DNA from: Rhodospirillum centenum SW
GTDB taxonomy: Bacteria > Pseudomonadota > Alphaproteobacteria > Azospirillales > Azospirillaceae
Direction: 5' to 3'
DNA: 64,000 nucleotides
NCBI RefSeq assembly: GCF_000016185.1
Contig: NC_011420.2
Coordinates: 248,001 to 312,000 of the forward strand
Part shown: positions 33,379 through 41,104 of the stretch, in pieces
How the letters are laid out: each line of letters starts with the position of its first letter
Position numbering within the stretch: position 1 is the stretch's first letter
Notes under the pieces: generated by a model
Databases searched by the model: none
What the model was told of the DNA's origin: nothing
Seen by the model: only the letters and a program-made list of their open reading frames with translations
Made by a program: the position numbers and the translations under genes

Positions 33379-35151
33379 TCAGTCGTCGCCGCCCACCGTC
33401 TCGGCGAGCTGCTCCTTGCCGCCACCGCAGGCCATGGGAACCGCGGCCGGCTTCTTCCCGGCCTCGGTCGTCTCCTCGACCTCGTCGGGAAGCTGGTCCT
33501 TGCCACCGCCACAGGCCATCGGGATGACGATCCCCTTGGCCTCGATGTCGGCGGTATCCTCCAGCTCGACCTCGTCCACCGGCTGCTGGTTCGCCTTCTC
33601 CTTCTCGGCGGCCTTCAGCCGGGCCTTGCGCGCCTTGTCGGCCGCGGCCTCCCAGTCGTCCGCCAGCGGCAGCAGCGCCGCGGTACGGTTGCGGTCGAAC
33701 TTGAAGTCGACCTTCTTCTTCGACTGCGGACCCCAGTAATCGACACGGCCCAGATCGTAGAACTTGCGCTCGAAGCCGCTCTTGAGGAACGCCTTGAGGC
33801 AGCCGAGCATGTACTTGCGCTTCACCTTGTCCCTGATCCACGGATAATGGAACAGGCTCTTGCGCATGTAGAAGCGGCGGTAGTTGTTCATCACGCGGTC
33901 GAGCAGCTCGGCGCGGTCCATGGCGGCCGGCTTGATGATCGGCGTGACGAAATTGTACTTCTCGAAGTCGTAGATCTCGACCTTGTCGCCCAGATCGCGG
34001 AACAGGTCGGAGAACGGCCAGGGCGTGTACATGGCCCAGTTGGCCATGTCCGGACCCCAGTCCATCGCCATCTGGTAGGTCTGCTCCAGCGTCTCGGCGG
34101 TCTCGTTCTCCAGGCCGACGATGAACTGCGCCTCGGCGACGATGCCGTTCTTCTGGAGAAGCTCGATCGCCTTCTTGTTCTGGGCGATCGTGGTCTCCTT
34201 GTTGAACAGGTCCAGCTTGAGCTGGGCCGCAGCCTCGGTGCCGAGCGAGACGTGGACGAGGCCGGCGCGGCGGTACAGCGGCAGCAGTTCCTCGTCGCGC
34301 AGGATGTCGGTCACACGGGTGTTGATGCCCCACAGCACCGGCAGCTTGCGCCGCTCCATCTCCTCGCAGAACTGGATGAACTTCTTGCGGTGGATGGTCG
34401 GCTCCTCGTCCGCGAGGATGAAGAAACCGACCTTGTGGTCGCGCACCAGCGTCTCGATCTCATCGACCACCTTCTTGGGGTCGCGGACGCGGTAGTTACG
34501 CCAGAACTTCCACTGCGAGCAGAAGGAGCAGGTGAAGGGGCAGCCGCGGGCCATGTTCGGGATGGCGACGCGCACGCCCATCGGGATGTAGATGTACTTG
34601 TCCCACTCCAGGATCGACCAGTCGGGATTGATCGTATCGACATCCGCGATCGGCGGTTCAGCCGGGGTGGCGACGATCTTGCCGTCCTCGATGAAGGCGA
34701 TGCCCTTGATCGACTTGCGGTCGGTCGCCCAGGTGCCGTCCTCGATGGCGCGGCAGAGATTGACCAGGATCGCCTCACCCTCGCCGCGGGCGATGGCGTC
34801 GACCCAGGGGGCCTCGCTCAGCACCTGCTGATACATGAAGGTGGCGTGGATGCCGCCCAGGATGGTGACGATGTTCGGGTTCACCTCCTTGGCGATCTGC
34901 AGCAGGCGCTCGGCCTTGTAGATCGACGGGGTGATGGACGTCGCGCCGACGAGATCGGGCTTCTCCTTCTCGAAGATGGCCCGCACCTCATCCTCGGAGA
35001 GGTTGTTGGTCATCGCATCGACGAAGATGAAGTCCGTGTAGCCCGCCTGCTTGAGGGCGCCGGCCAGGTACGCCGCCCATGCCGGCGGCCAGTTGCCGGC
35101 GATCTCGGCGCCGCCAGAGTGGTAGTTGGGATGGATAAGCAGGACGCGCAT
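33379..35151 (-). CDS. bchE: anaerobic Mg-protoporphyrin IX monomethyl ester cyclase
   Basis: A 590-residue B12-dependent radical SAM enzyme. The N-terminal cobalamin-binding-like domain has [20 protein letters not shown] and [10 protein letters not shown]. The radical SAM cluster is CPFTCSFC (Cys204, 208, 211), followed by [17 protein letters not shown]. BchE forms the isocyclic E ring of bacteriochlorophyll using water-derived oxygen, without O2. The C-terminus is unusual: PMACGGGK occurs twice (from residues 544 and 572), separated by an acidic linker. The ATG at 35151 begins the family-typical sequence. An FNR-like box lies 59 bp upstream, fitting induction at low oxygen. bchJ follows by 12 nt. 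Confidence 0.95.
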   Translation of the reverse strand: MRVLLIHPNYHSGGAEIAGNWPPAWAAYLAGALKQAGYTDFIFVDAMTNNLSEDEVRAIFEKEKPDLVGATSITPSIYKAERLLQIAKEVNPNIVTILGGIHATFMYQQVLSEAPWVDAIARGEGEAILVNLCRAIEDGTWATDRKSIKGIAFIEDGKIVATPAEPPIADVDTINPDWSILEWDKYIYIPMGVRVAIPNMARGCPFTCSFCSQWKFWRNYRVRDPKKVVDEIETLVRDHKVGFFILADEEPTIHRKKFIQFCEEMERRKLPVLWGINTRVTDILRDEELLPLYRRAGLVHVSLGTEAAAQLKLDLFNKETTIAQNKKAIELLQKNGIVAEAQFIVGLENETAETLEQTYQMAMDWGPDMANWAMYTPWPFSDLFRDLGDKVEIYDFEKYNFVTPIIKPAAMDRAELLDRVMNNYRRFYMRKSLFHYPWIRDKVKRKYMLGCLKAFLKSGFERKFYDLGRVDYWGPQSKKKVDFKFDRNRTAALLPLADDWEAAADKARKARLKAAEKEKANQQPVDEVELEDTADIEAKGIVIPMACGGGKDQLPDEVEETTEAGKKPAAVPMACGGGKEQLAETVGGDD

Positions 35152-35209
35152 GGGAACCTTCCTGGCGTTCGGGTTTCCGCCAAGCTGACGTGAACTTTGG
35201 CGGACGTAT

Positions 35210-35223
35210 TTGACGCAAATCAA
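35210..35223 (-). promoter_or_regulatory. FNR/FnrL-like box upstream of bchE
   Basis: TTGACGCAAATCAA matches the FNR consensus TTGAT-N4-ATCAA with one mismatch, within a slightly longer dyad TTTGA-N6-TCAAA (35209-35224). It is centred about 66 bp before the bchE ATG, a position compatible with class II activation. FNR-type regulators bind when their iron-sulfur cluster is intact in low oxygen, which is when BchE is needed. It could also act on the divergent ribbon-helix-helix gene. Confidence 0.75.
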
Positions 35224-35291
35224 AGTCCGGGCACATGAGGCATCTGCGCGCGCCCCCACCCCTTGGAAACCCTACGGTTCGTGTCCACTTT

Positions 35292-35318
35292 CCATCCATG
35301 TGGATGGTGGATGGATGG
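35292..35318 (+). promoter_or_regulatory. probable operator of the ribbon-helix-helix gene
   Basis: An inverted repeat CCATCCA-TG-TGGATGG (35292-35307) is followed directly by another TGGATGG (35308-35314) and a partial ATGG. It ends 8 bp before the regulator ATG. Short repeated half-sites at the start of the gene are the usual autoregulatory layout for CopG/Arc-type repressors. Binding here would also limit ribosome access or transcription initiation of that gene. Confidence 0.6.
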
Positions 35319-35325
35319 TAGCGCC

Positions 35326-35745
35326 ATGGTGGAAACGGTTCATGAGCTGCGGCCCAAGGCAGCGGAGAGCGAGAAGATCACGATCAACCTCGGGTTCGTG
35401 GATCTGGGCCACATCGATCTGCTTGTGGCGGAGGGGTTCTATTCCAACCGCACCGACTTCATCCGAACGGCAATCCGGAATCAGATCGAACGGCACGGCG
35501 AGGCCGTCCGCCAGTCCGTGAAGCGCAAGGCGGTGGATCTGGGCCTGCGCCACTACACCCGGCAGGACCTGGAAGCGGCGCGCGATGCCGGCAGCCCCCT
35601 GCGCATCCAGGTGCTGGGCCTTGCCAGCATCGCCACCGACGTGACGCCCGAGCTGGCGCGCGCCGCCATCGCCTCCGTCTCCGTCCTGGGCGCGCTGCAT
35701 GCCAGCCCCGCCGTGAAGGCAGCCCTGGCCGACCGGATCCGCTGA
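35326..35745 (+). CDS. ribbon-helix-helix (CopG-like) transcriptional regulator
   Basis: 139 residues. The beta-strand KITINLGFVDLGHIDLLVAEGFYSNRTDFIRTAIRNQIERHG (residues about 17-57) is a ribbon-helix-helix DNA-binding domain: a short strand, then two helices with a YxNRTDFIR turn. The C-terminal half has an LRIQVLGLASIATDVTPELARAAI segment that may oligomerise or sense. It probably regulates itself and the esterase gene 25 nt downstream. The ATG at 35326 follows the repeated TGGATGG element. Its divergent neighbour is bchE. RHH proteins also act as antitoxins, but no toxin gene is adjacent. Confidence 0.82.
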   Translation: MVETVHELRPKAAESEKITINLGFVDLGHIDLLVAEGFYSNRTDFIRTAIRNQIERHGEAVRQSVKRKAVDLGLRHYTRQDLEAARDAGSPLRIQVLGLASIATDVTPELARAAIASVSVLGALHASPAVKAALADRIR

Positions 35746-35770
35746 TCCCCCCGTGAAAGGACCTCCCCCC

Positions 35771-36889
35771 GTGAAACTCGACGATCTGATGCCCGGCATG
35801 TCCGAGGCGACGCGGCTGACCCGGTCGGGCCGGCTGGCGGAGGCGACCGCCCTGATCCAGCGCCTGCTGGGACGGCAGTCCGGAAACCGCACTCCCTCGC
35901 CACCGCCGGCCGATGCCCGCGTGCTGGACCCGCCCACCCTGGATCTGGCCGCCGAGTCCGTGCGGGTGGCCGAACCGGAACGCCCGCCCCCGGAGCCGGG
36001 GGACGGCCGCATGACCGCGCACCGCTTCGCCAACGCCGCCGGCGCCCGCGATTACCGGCTGTTCGTCCCCGCCGGGACGCCGGAGCGGCCGCGGCCGCTG
36101 ATCGTGATGCTGCACGGCTGCACCCAGACGCCCGAGGACTTCGCCGCCGGAACCCGGATGAACCTGCTGGCACAGCAGCATGGCTGCATCGTGGTCTGGC
36201 CGGCCCAGACGAGTGGCGCCAACCCGTCGGGCTGCTGGAACTGGTTCCGGCCGGAGGACCAGGGCCGCGACCGCGGGGAACCCGCGATCATCGCCGGCAT
36301 CACGCGCGAGATCATGCGCGCCCACGACGCGGACCCGGCGCGGGTCTACGTCGCCGGGCTGTCCGCCGGCGGGGCCAAGGCGGCCATCCTGGCGCTGGCC
36401 TATCCGGAGCTGTTCGCCGCGGTCGGCGTGCATTCGGGGCTGGCCTGCGGTGCCGCCCGCGACCTGCCGGGCGCCTTCACGGCGATGCGCCAGGGCGCGG
36501 CGCCCGGCCGCCCCGTCCACCACGGCAGCCACGGGCGGCCGGTGCCGGCCATCGTCTTTCACGGCGACCGGGACAGCACCGTCAACCCCAGGAACGGCGA
36601 GGCGGTGGTGACGCAGTTCTCCGGCACCGTCGTCACCGGGACGCCGCGGGTGGAGCGCGGCCGGGCACAGGGCGGCCGCTCCTTCACGCGCGCGCTGCAC
36701 GCCGGCCGTGACGGCCGGGTGCTGGTGGAGCACTGGACCATCCACGGGGCGGGACACGCCTGGGCCGGCGGCAGCGCCGAGGGCAGCTACACCGACCCGC
36801 GCGGCCCCGACGCCTCCCGCGAGATGCTGCGCTTCTTCCTGGAGCACCCGCACCCCGCCGCCGGCCGGGCGGCGGGCGGTCAGTCGTAA
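35771..36889 (+). CDS. PHB depolymerase family esterase (LpqC-like)
   Basis: 372 residues. Residues 1-80 open KLDDLMPGMSEATRLTRSGRLAEATALIQ, an alphaproteobacterial leader with no signal peptide. The hydrolase domain has oxyanion LIVMLHGCTQTPEDFAAGT, lipase box YVAGLSAGGAKAA (Ser198), Asp in VFHGDRDSTVNP and His in HGAGHAWAGG. The family hydrolyses poly-3-hydroxybutyrate or related esters; lack of an export signal suggests an intracellular role. The GTG at 35771 has AAAGGA upstream; a GTG 18 nt earlier lacks it. It follows the RHH regulator by 25 bp and overlaps cydB tail-to-tail by 10 bp. Confidence 0.88.
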   Translation: MKLDDLMPGMSEATRLTRSGRLAEATALIQRLLGRQSGNRTPSPPPADARVLDPPTLDLAAESVRVAEPERPPPEPGDGRMTAHRFANAAGARDYRLFVPAGTPERPRPLIVMLHGCTQTPEDFAAGTRMNLLAQQHGCIVVWPAQTSGANPSGCWNWFRPEDQGRDRGEPAIIAGITREIMRAHDADPARVYVAGLSAGGAKAAILALAYPELFAAVGVHSGLACGAARDLPGAFTAMRQGAAPGRPVHHGSHGRPVPAIVFHGDRDSTVNPRNGEAVVTQFSGTVVTGTPRVERGRAQGGRSFTRALHAGRDGRVLVEHWTIHGAGHAWAGGSAEGSYTDPRGPDASREMLRFFLEHPHPAAGRAAGGQS

Positions 36890-37887
36890 CGCAGTTCCGT
36901 CGCCTTGCCGCGGAACACCCGGTAGACGAACAGCGTGTAGGCGGCGATCAGCGGCAGCACGACCGCCGCCCCGACGAGGATGATCATCAGGCTTTCCGGG
37001 GCGCTCGCCGCCTCCCAGACGGTGAGGCGCTCCGGCACGACATAGGGGAAGAAGGAATAGGCCAGCCCGTGGAAGCCCAGCACGAAGATGCCCACGGCTC
37101 CGGCGAACGGCACCCATGACCAGCGGTCGTCGGCGCGGGGCAGCCCGCGCAGGGCCAGGGCCACGATGCCGAACAGCAACGCCGCCATCAGCGGCACCGG
37201 GGCGAGCAGGAACAGCTCGGGCAGCGCGAACCAGCGCTCCGCGATCCGTCCGCTGGCCAGCGGCGTGGCGACCGACACGGCGACCATGCCCAGCGCGGCC
37301 AGCCCCAGCGTCCGCCGCGCCCAGACGACGGCCTTCGCCTGCAGCGGACCGTCCGTCTTCAGGATCAGCCAGGCAGCGCCGATGAAGGCGTAGCCGGCCG
37401 CGAGGCAGAGCCCCGTCAGCATGCCGAACGCCATGGCGGCCGGTCCCTGCGGCAGACCCAGCACGTAGAGCCCCAGCATATAGCCCTGGGCCAGCGCCGC
37501 CAGCAGGGACCCGGCGATGAACGCCTGGTTCCACCAGCGGCGCTGCACGCCCTCCGTCTTGGCCCGGAACTCGAAGGAGACGCCGCGCAGGATCAGCCCC
37601 AGCAGCATCGCCGCCACGGGCAGGTAGAGCGCGCCCAGGATCATTCCATGCGCCACCGGGAAGGCGACCAGCAGCAGTCCCACGGCCAGGACCAGCCAGG
37701 TCTCGTTGGCGTCCCAGAAGGGGCCGATGCTGGCCACCATGCGGTCGCGCTGGGCGTCGTCGGCATCGGCCATCAGGATGCCGACGCCGAGGTCGTAGCC
37801 GTCCAGCACGACATAGGCGAGCACGGCCACCCCCATCAGGACCGTGAAGGCGACGGGCAGCCAGTGCCCGGAGTCCATCATCTCCAT
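36880..37887 (-). CDS. cydB: cytochrome bd-type ubiquinol oxidase subunit II
   Basis: 335 residues with about eight to nine membrane segments. It has the subunit II signatures VLDGYDLGVGIL, IGPFWDANETWLVLAVG and the conserved Arg/Glu-rich RGVSFEFRAK segment. It pairs with CydA in the inner membrane to reduce O2 to water with ubiquinol electrons, contributing to proton motive force and oxygen scavenging. The ATG at 37887 uses a GAGGG site overlapping the cydA stop; a GTG 12 nt earlier is possible. Given subunit I's short Q-loop, the pair is probably the CioAB (cyanide-insensitive) type. It is the last gene of the cyd pair. Confidence 0.95.
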   Translation of the reverse strand: MEMMDSGHWLPVAFTVLMGVAVLAYVVLDGYDLGVGILMADADDAQRDRMVASIGPFWDANETWLVLAVGLLLVAFPVAHGMILGALYLPVAAMLLGLILRGVSFEFRAKTEGVQRRWWNQAFIAGSLLAALAQGYMLGLYVLGLPQGPAAMAFGMLTGLCLAAGYAFIGAAWLILKTDGPLQAKAVVWARRTLGLAALGMVAVSVATPLASGRIAERWFALPELFLLAPVPLMAALLFGIVALALRGLPRADDRWSWVPFAGAVGIFVLGFHGLAYSFFPYVVPERLTVWEAASAPESLMIILVGAAVVLPLIAAYTLFVYRVFRGKATELRYD

Positions 37888-37895
37888 GGTGTCCC

Positions 37896-39242
37896 TCACC
37901 CGACCGCAGGGACGGGCAGCGGTGCCGCCACGGGGCGGTGTCCGACGGCGCCGCCCGCTTTCGCCGCCAGTCTGAAGAGAACGGCGACATAGGCCGCCAG
38001 CAGCCCGGCATAGAGGATCAGGTACATCGCCAGGGTCATGCCGATGGAGGCCGCCGGGACGGCGCCGGCCGCGTCCCGCGTCAGCAGCAGGCCCGACACG
38101 AGCCAGGGCTGGCGCCCGATCTCCGTCACGTACCAGCCGGCCACCGTCGCCACCCAGCCGGAGAAGGTCATCCCGACCAGGGCCAGGAGCAGCCAGGGCC
38201 GCGGCTCCCGCCCGCCGCGGAGCTGCCAGAGCGCGGCCCAGGAGACCAGCAGCATCAGCAGCCCGACTCCGACCATGATGCGGAAACCGTAGAACACGGG
38301 CGCCACCGGCGGGTGCTGGCCGACGAAATCGTCCAGGCCCGGCACAACCCCGGCCGTGTCGTGCTTCAGGATCAGGCTCGCCCCGCCGGGCACGGCGATC
38401 TCGAAGCGGTTGGTCCGCGTCTCCTCGTCGGGCACGGCGAACAGCAGCAGCGGCACGTTCGGGCGGGTCTGCCAGTTCCCCTCCATGGCCGCGACCTTCG
38501 CCGGCTGATGCTCCAGCGTGTTCAGCCCGTGCAGGTCGCCGGCGACGATCTGAAGGGGGATCAGCACGGCCGCCACGGCGACGCCCGTGCGCAGCGCCGC
38601 CAGCACCCCGGGCGAGCGGTCGCCCCGCCGCCAGCGCCAGGCGGACAGGCCGGCCACCAGGAAGGCCGCGGTCAGGCCGGAGGCCAGCAGCATGTGGACG
38701 AGCCGGTAGGGCATGGACGGGTTGAAGATGATCGCCAGCCAGTCGGTGGCATGCGCCACGCCGTCCCGCATCTCGAAGCCGGCCGGCGTGTGCATCCAGC
38801 TGTTCAGCACCAGAATCCAGAACGCCGACAGGGTGGTGCCGACAGCCACCAGCAGCGTCGCCCCGGTGTGGACCCAGTCCGGCACCCTGCGGAAACCGAA
38901 CAGCATGATGGCGACGAAGGTCGCCTCCAGGAAGAAGGCGGTCAGCACCTCGTAGGCCAGCAGCGGGCCGGCGATGTTGCCGACCGTCTCCATGAAGCCG
39001 GGCCAGTTGGTGCCGAACTGGAAGCTCATGGTGATGCCGGAAACGACCCCGAGCGCGAAGCTGAGGGCGAACACCTTCACCCAGAAGCCGTAGGCCTCCA
39101 TCCAGCGCGACTCGCCCGTGGCCCGGAAGCGCAGCTTGAAGAACAGCAGCAGCCAGCCGAGCGCGATGGTGATGGTGGGGAACAGGATGTGGAAGGTGAT
39201 GTTGGCCGCGAACTGGAGGCGGGCCAGGGTCAACGCTTCCAT
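37896..39242 (-). CDS. cydA: cytochrome bd-type ubiquinol oxidase subunit I (CioA type)
   Basis: 448 residues with nine membrane segments. The heme b595 ligand region is QFAANITFHILFPTITIALG (His18). GGxxGW-like segments, WILVLNSWMHTPAGFEM and the His in YRLVHMLLASGLTAAF follow. The quinol loop (Q-loop) after IVAGDLHGLNTLEHQPAK is short, the pattern of CioA rather than E. coli CydA. It oxidises ubiquinol with high oxygen affinity, useful for a phototroph shifting between air and anoxia. The start is the first family Met. A perfect 12-bp palindrome TTCGCCGGCGAA lies upstream at 39390-39401. I found no FNR box in the 210-bp leader. Confidence 0.95.
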   Translation of the reverse strand: MEALTLARLQFAANITFHILFPTITIALGWLLLFFKLRFRATGESRWMEAYGFWVKVFALSFALGVVSGITMSFQFGTNWPGFMETVGNIAGPLLAYEVLTAFFLEATFVAIMLFGFRRVPDWVHTGATLLVAVGTTLSAFWILVLNSWMHTPAGFEMRDGVAHATDWLAIIFNPSMPYRLVHMLLASGLTAAFLVAGLSAWRWRRGDRSPGVLAALRTGVAVAAVLIPLQIVAGDLHGLNTLEHQPAKVAAMEGNWQTRPNVPLLLFAVPDEETRTNRFEIAVPGGASLILKHDTAGVVPGLDDFVGQHPPVAPVFYGFRIMVGVGLLMLLVSWAALWQLRGGREPRPWLLLALVGMTFSGWVATVAGWYVTEIGRQPWLVSGLLLTRDAAGAVPAASIGMTLAMYLILYAGLLAAYVAVLFRLAAKAGGAVGHRPVAAPLPVPAVG

Positions 39243-39452
39243 GGCCTGCCTCCTCCGGGGCGGTTGCCAGGGGGCCGGTGCTGCTGCGCGGGCGTCATGG
39301 TCTTTCCTCGTCCGCTCATGGTTCCTGCGGTGTGGCGCAGGATGTGAGGGCGGGCGACGGAACCGGAAGTGCGTTTCCCTGTCGCACCATTCGCCGGCGA
39401 AGCCGTTCGGACTACGATCTATTCCCTACGGACCGGAGGGGCTTCCGGCGGA

Positions 39453-39767
39453 TCAGCCGGCGGCGTCCAGCGTGCTGCGGAACGGGGACATCGCCCAGGG
39501 ATTGCCGTAGGGATCGGGTTCGGGGGCACCCGCGACGGCGCGCAGCCTGGCGATCATCAGGCCCTGGCGGGCGATCTCCCGCCGCACGCGCCCGGGCAGA
39601 CTGTTGAACGACCCCTCCACCGCCGCCATCGTCTTCGCCTCCGGACGCGCGCGCAGGGCGAAGGCGATGCGCCGCGCATCGGCGGTACGGTCGCCGATCC
39701 CGTCCATCGCGTCCGCCAGGATCTCCACGCTTTCCGCAAAGACCGGATCGGCCCAGTCGACAGCCAT
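39453..39767 (-). CDS. small conserved-looking protein of unknown function
   Basis: A 104-residue soluble protein: MAVDWADPVFAESVEILADAMDGIGDRTADARRIAFALRARPEAK, then a basic helical stretch and a Pro/Gly-rich tail (GAPEPDPYGNPWAMSPF). I do not recognise it. The ATG at 39767 has a strong GGAGG site 7 nt upstream, and the preceding AT-rich region holds likely promoter and dyad elements, which supports real expression. It is upstream of cydA on the same strand with a 210-bp gap, so it may or may not be cotranscribed. Confidence 0.65.
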   Translation of the reverse strand: MAVDWADPVFAESVEILADAMDGIGDRTADARRIAFALRARPEAKTMAAVEGSFNSLPGRVRREIARQGLMIARLRAVAGAPEPDPYGNPWAMSPFRSTLDAAG

Positions 39768-39821
39768 GCCCACGCCTCCCCTCCCTGGGAATATAACTGT
39801 ATTTGTTCTAATTCTTACACA

Positions 39822-39845
39822 TTCGGATAAATTTGTTAATCCGAA
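39822..39845. promoter_or_regulatory. 24-bp AT-rich dyad between divergent genes
   Basis: Arms TTCGGAT (39822-39828) and ATCCGAA (39839-39845) flank a 10-bp AT-rich centre that also pairs at two more positions each side. It lies in the only strongly AT-rich tract nearby, between the small gene at 39767 and the phosphodiesterase gene at 39943. It looks like an operator for a dimeric regulator. CTGTATT-N4-CTAATTC at 39797-39814 resembles a Pho box only weakly. Confidence 0.5.
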
Positions 39846-39942
39846 ATCGCACACCCGTCATCCGTGTGGTCTTCCGCGATTGGATCTGTAACGGAAGGCC
39901 CCGATCCTGCCCCCTTTCGCCCGAGAGAGGTCCGGAGGAGAG

Positions 39943-41076
39943 ATGATGGGAGTGCGACGGGCAGGACTGGCGGTCCTGGCCCTGGCGGCGACGCTGGGCA
40001 GCGCCGTTCCGGGAACGGACGGCAGGGCGGCGGAGCCGGGGAACGCGGAGACGGCAGCCAGACCCGTCCTGGTCATCGCCCACCGGGGCGCCAGCGGGGA
40101 GCGGCCGGAGCACACGCTGATGGCCTATGAGCGGGCGATCGACCAGGGGGCCGACTTCATCGAGCCCGATCTCGTCGCCACGCGCGACGGCGTGCTGGTC
40201 GCCCGCCACGAGAACGAAATCTCCGGCACCACCGACGTGGCCGACCGACCCGAGTTCGCCGGGCGTCGCACGACGAAGCGGATCGACGGGGCGGAGGTCA
40301 GCGGCTGGTTCACGGAGGACTTCACCCTGGCCGAGCTGAAGACCCTGCGGGCGCGCGAACGGCTGCCGCAGCTCCGCCCCGGCAACACCGCCTTCGACGG
40401 GCAGGAGACGGTGCCGACCCTGGCGGAGGTGATCGCGCTGGTCCGCCGCAAGGAGGCGGAGACGGGGCGGCGCATCGGTCTCTATCCCGAGACCAAGCAT
40501 CCGGGCCATTTCCGCGCCCTGGGGCTGGCGCTGGAGCCGCGGCTGGTGGAGGCGCTGCACGCCGCGGGCTACCGGGGACGCACCGCCCCCGTCTTCATCC
40601 AGTCCTTCGAGGTCGGGAACCTGAAGGAACTGCGGGGGATGACGGACCTGCCCCTGGTCCAGCTTGTCGCCGCCGACGGCGCGCCGGCCGATCTGGCGGC
40701 GGCCGGCGACAGCAGGAGCTATGCCGACCTGCTGACGGAGACGGGCCTGACGGAGATCGCCCGCTACGCCGACGGCATCGGGGCCGAGAAGGTGCTGGTG
40801 ATCCCGCGGGACGCCGAGGCGCGGTCGCTGCCGGCCACGGATCTGGTGCGGCGGGCGCATGCGGCCGGGCTGGCCGTGCATGTCTGGACCCTGCGGTCCG
40901 AGAATTACTTCCTGCCGGCGGAGCTGCGCCGGGGCGACAGCTCCGACCCGCGCTTCCCGGCCCTGAAGGGCGATGCCGGGGCGGAGGCCGCGGCGTTTGC
41001 GGCGGCGGGGGTGGACGGGGTGTTCGCCGACTTCCCCGCCGATGCGCTGGCGGCCCTGCGCCCGGCGAGGAAGTGA
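39943..41076 (+). CDS. glpQ: periplasmic glycerophosphodiester phosphodiesterase
   Basis: 377 residues with a signal peptide (MMGVRRAGLAVLALAATLGSAVPG). The GDPD signature is complete: VIAHRGASGERPEHTLMAY (His47, Arg48, Glu56), DFIEPDLVATRDGVLVARHE (Glu74, Asp76, His89), and a late SENYFLPAELRRGD segment characteristic of the GlpQ subgroup. It cleaves glycerophosphodiesters to sn-glycerol-3-phosphate and an alcohol outside the inner membrane, supplying phosphate and glycerol for the glp genes. GGAGGAGAG precedes the ATG. It begins the phosphorus-scavenging run and is convergent with phoD, 28 bp apart. Confidence 0.93.
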   Translation: MMGVRRAGLAVLALAATLGSAVPGTDGRAAEPGNAETAARPVLVIAHRGASGERPEHTLMAYERAIDQGADFIEPDLVATRDGVLVARHENEISGTTDVADRPEFAGRRTTKRIDGAEVSGWFTEDFTLAELKTLRARERLPQLRPGNTAFDGQETVPTLAEVIALVRRKEAETGRRIGLYPETKHPGHFRALGLALEPRLVEALHAAGYRGRTAPVFIQSFEVGNLKELRGMTDLPLVQLVAADGAPADLAAAGDSRSYADLLTETGLTEIARYADGIGAEKVLVIPRDAEARSLPATDLVRRAHAAGLAVHVWTLRSENYFLPAELRRGDSSDPRFPALKGDAGAEAAAFAAAGVDGVFADFPADALAALRPARK

Positions 41077-41104
41077 CGCTGACGGGAGGGACGTTCCCGC
41101 CGGC

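Noticed and set aside
35152-35325. PpsR/CrtJ-type TGT-N12-ACA sites near bchE
   Set aside because: I looked for paired sites on both strands; single TGT or ACA triplets occur but none at the required spacing.
35326-35745. RHH gene as antitoxin of a toxin-antitoxin pair
   Set aside because: The only adjacent same-strand gene is a 372-residue esterase; there is no small toxin-like gene (ParE/RelE/PIN) next to it.
39243-39452. FNR box upstream of cydA
   Set aside because: No TTGAT-N4-ATCAA-like sequence; only a 12-bp palindrome TTCGCCGGCGAA, which in GC-rich DNA is weak evidence.
39797-39814. Pho box upstream of glpQ (CTGTATT-N4-CTAATTC)
   Set aside because: The 11-bp spacing fits, but only 5 and 3 of 7 positions match, close to chance in an AT-rich tract.
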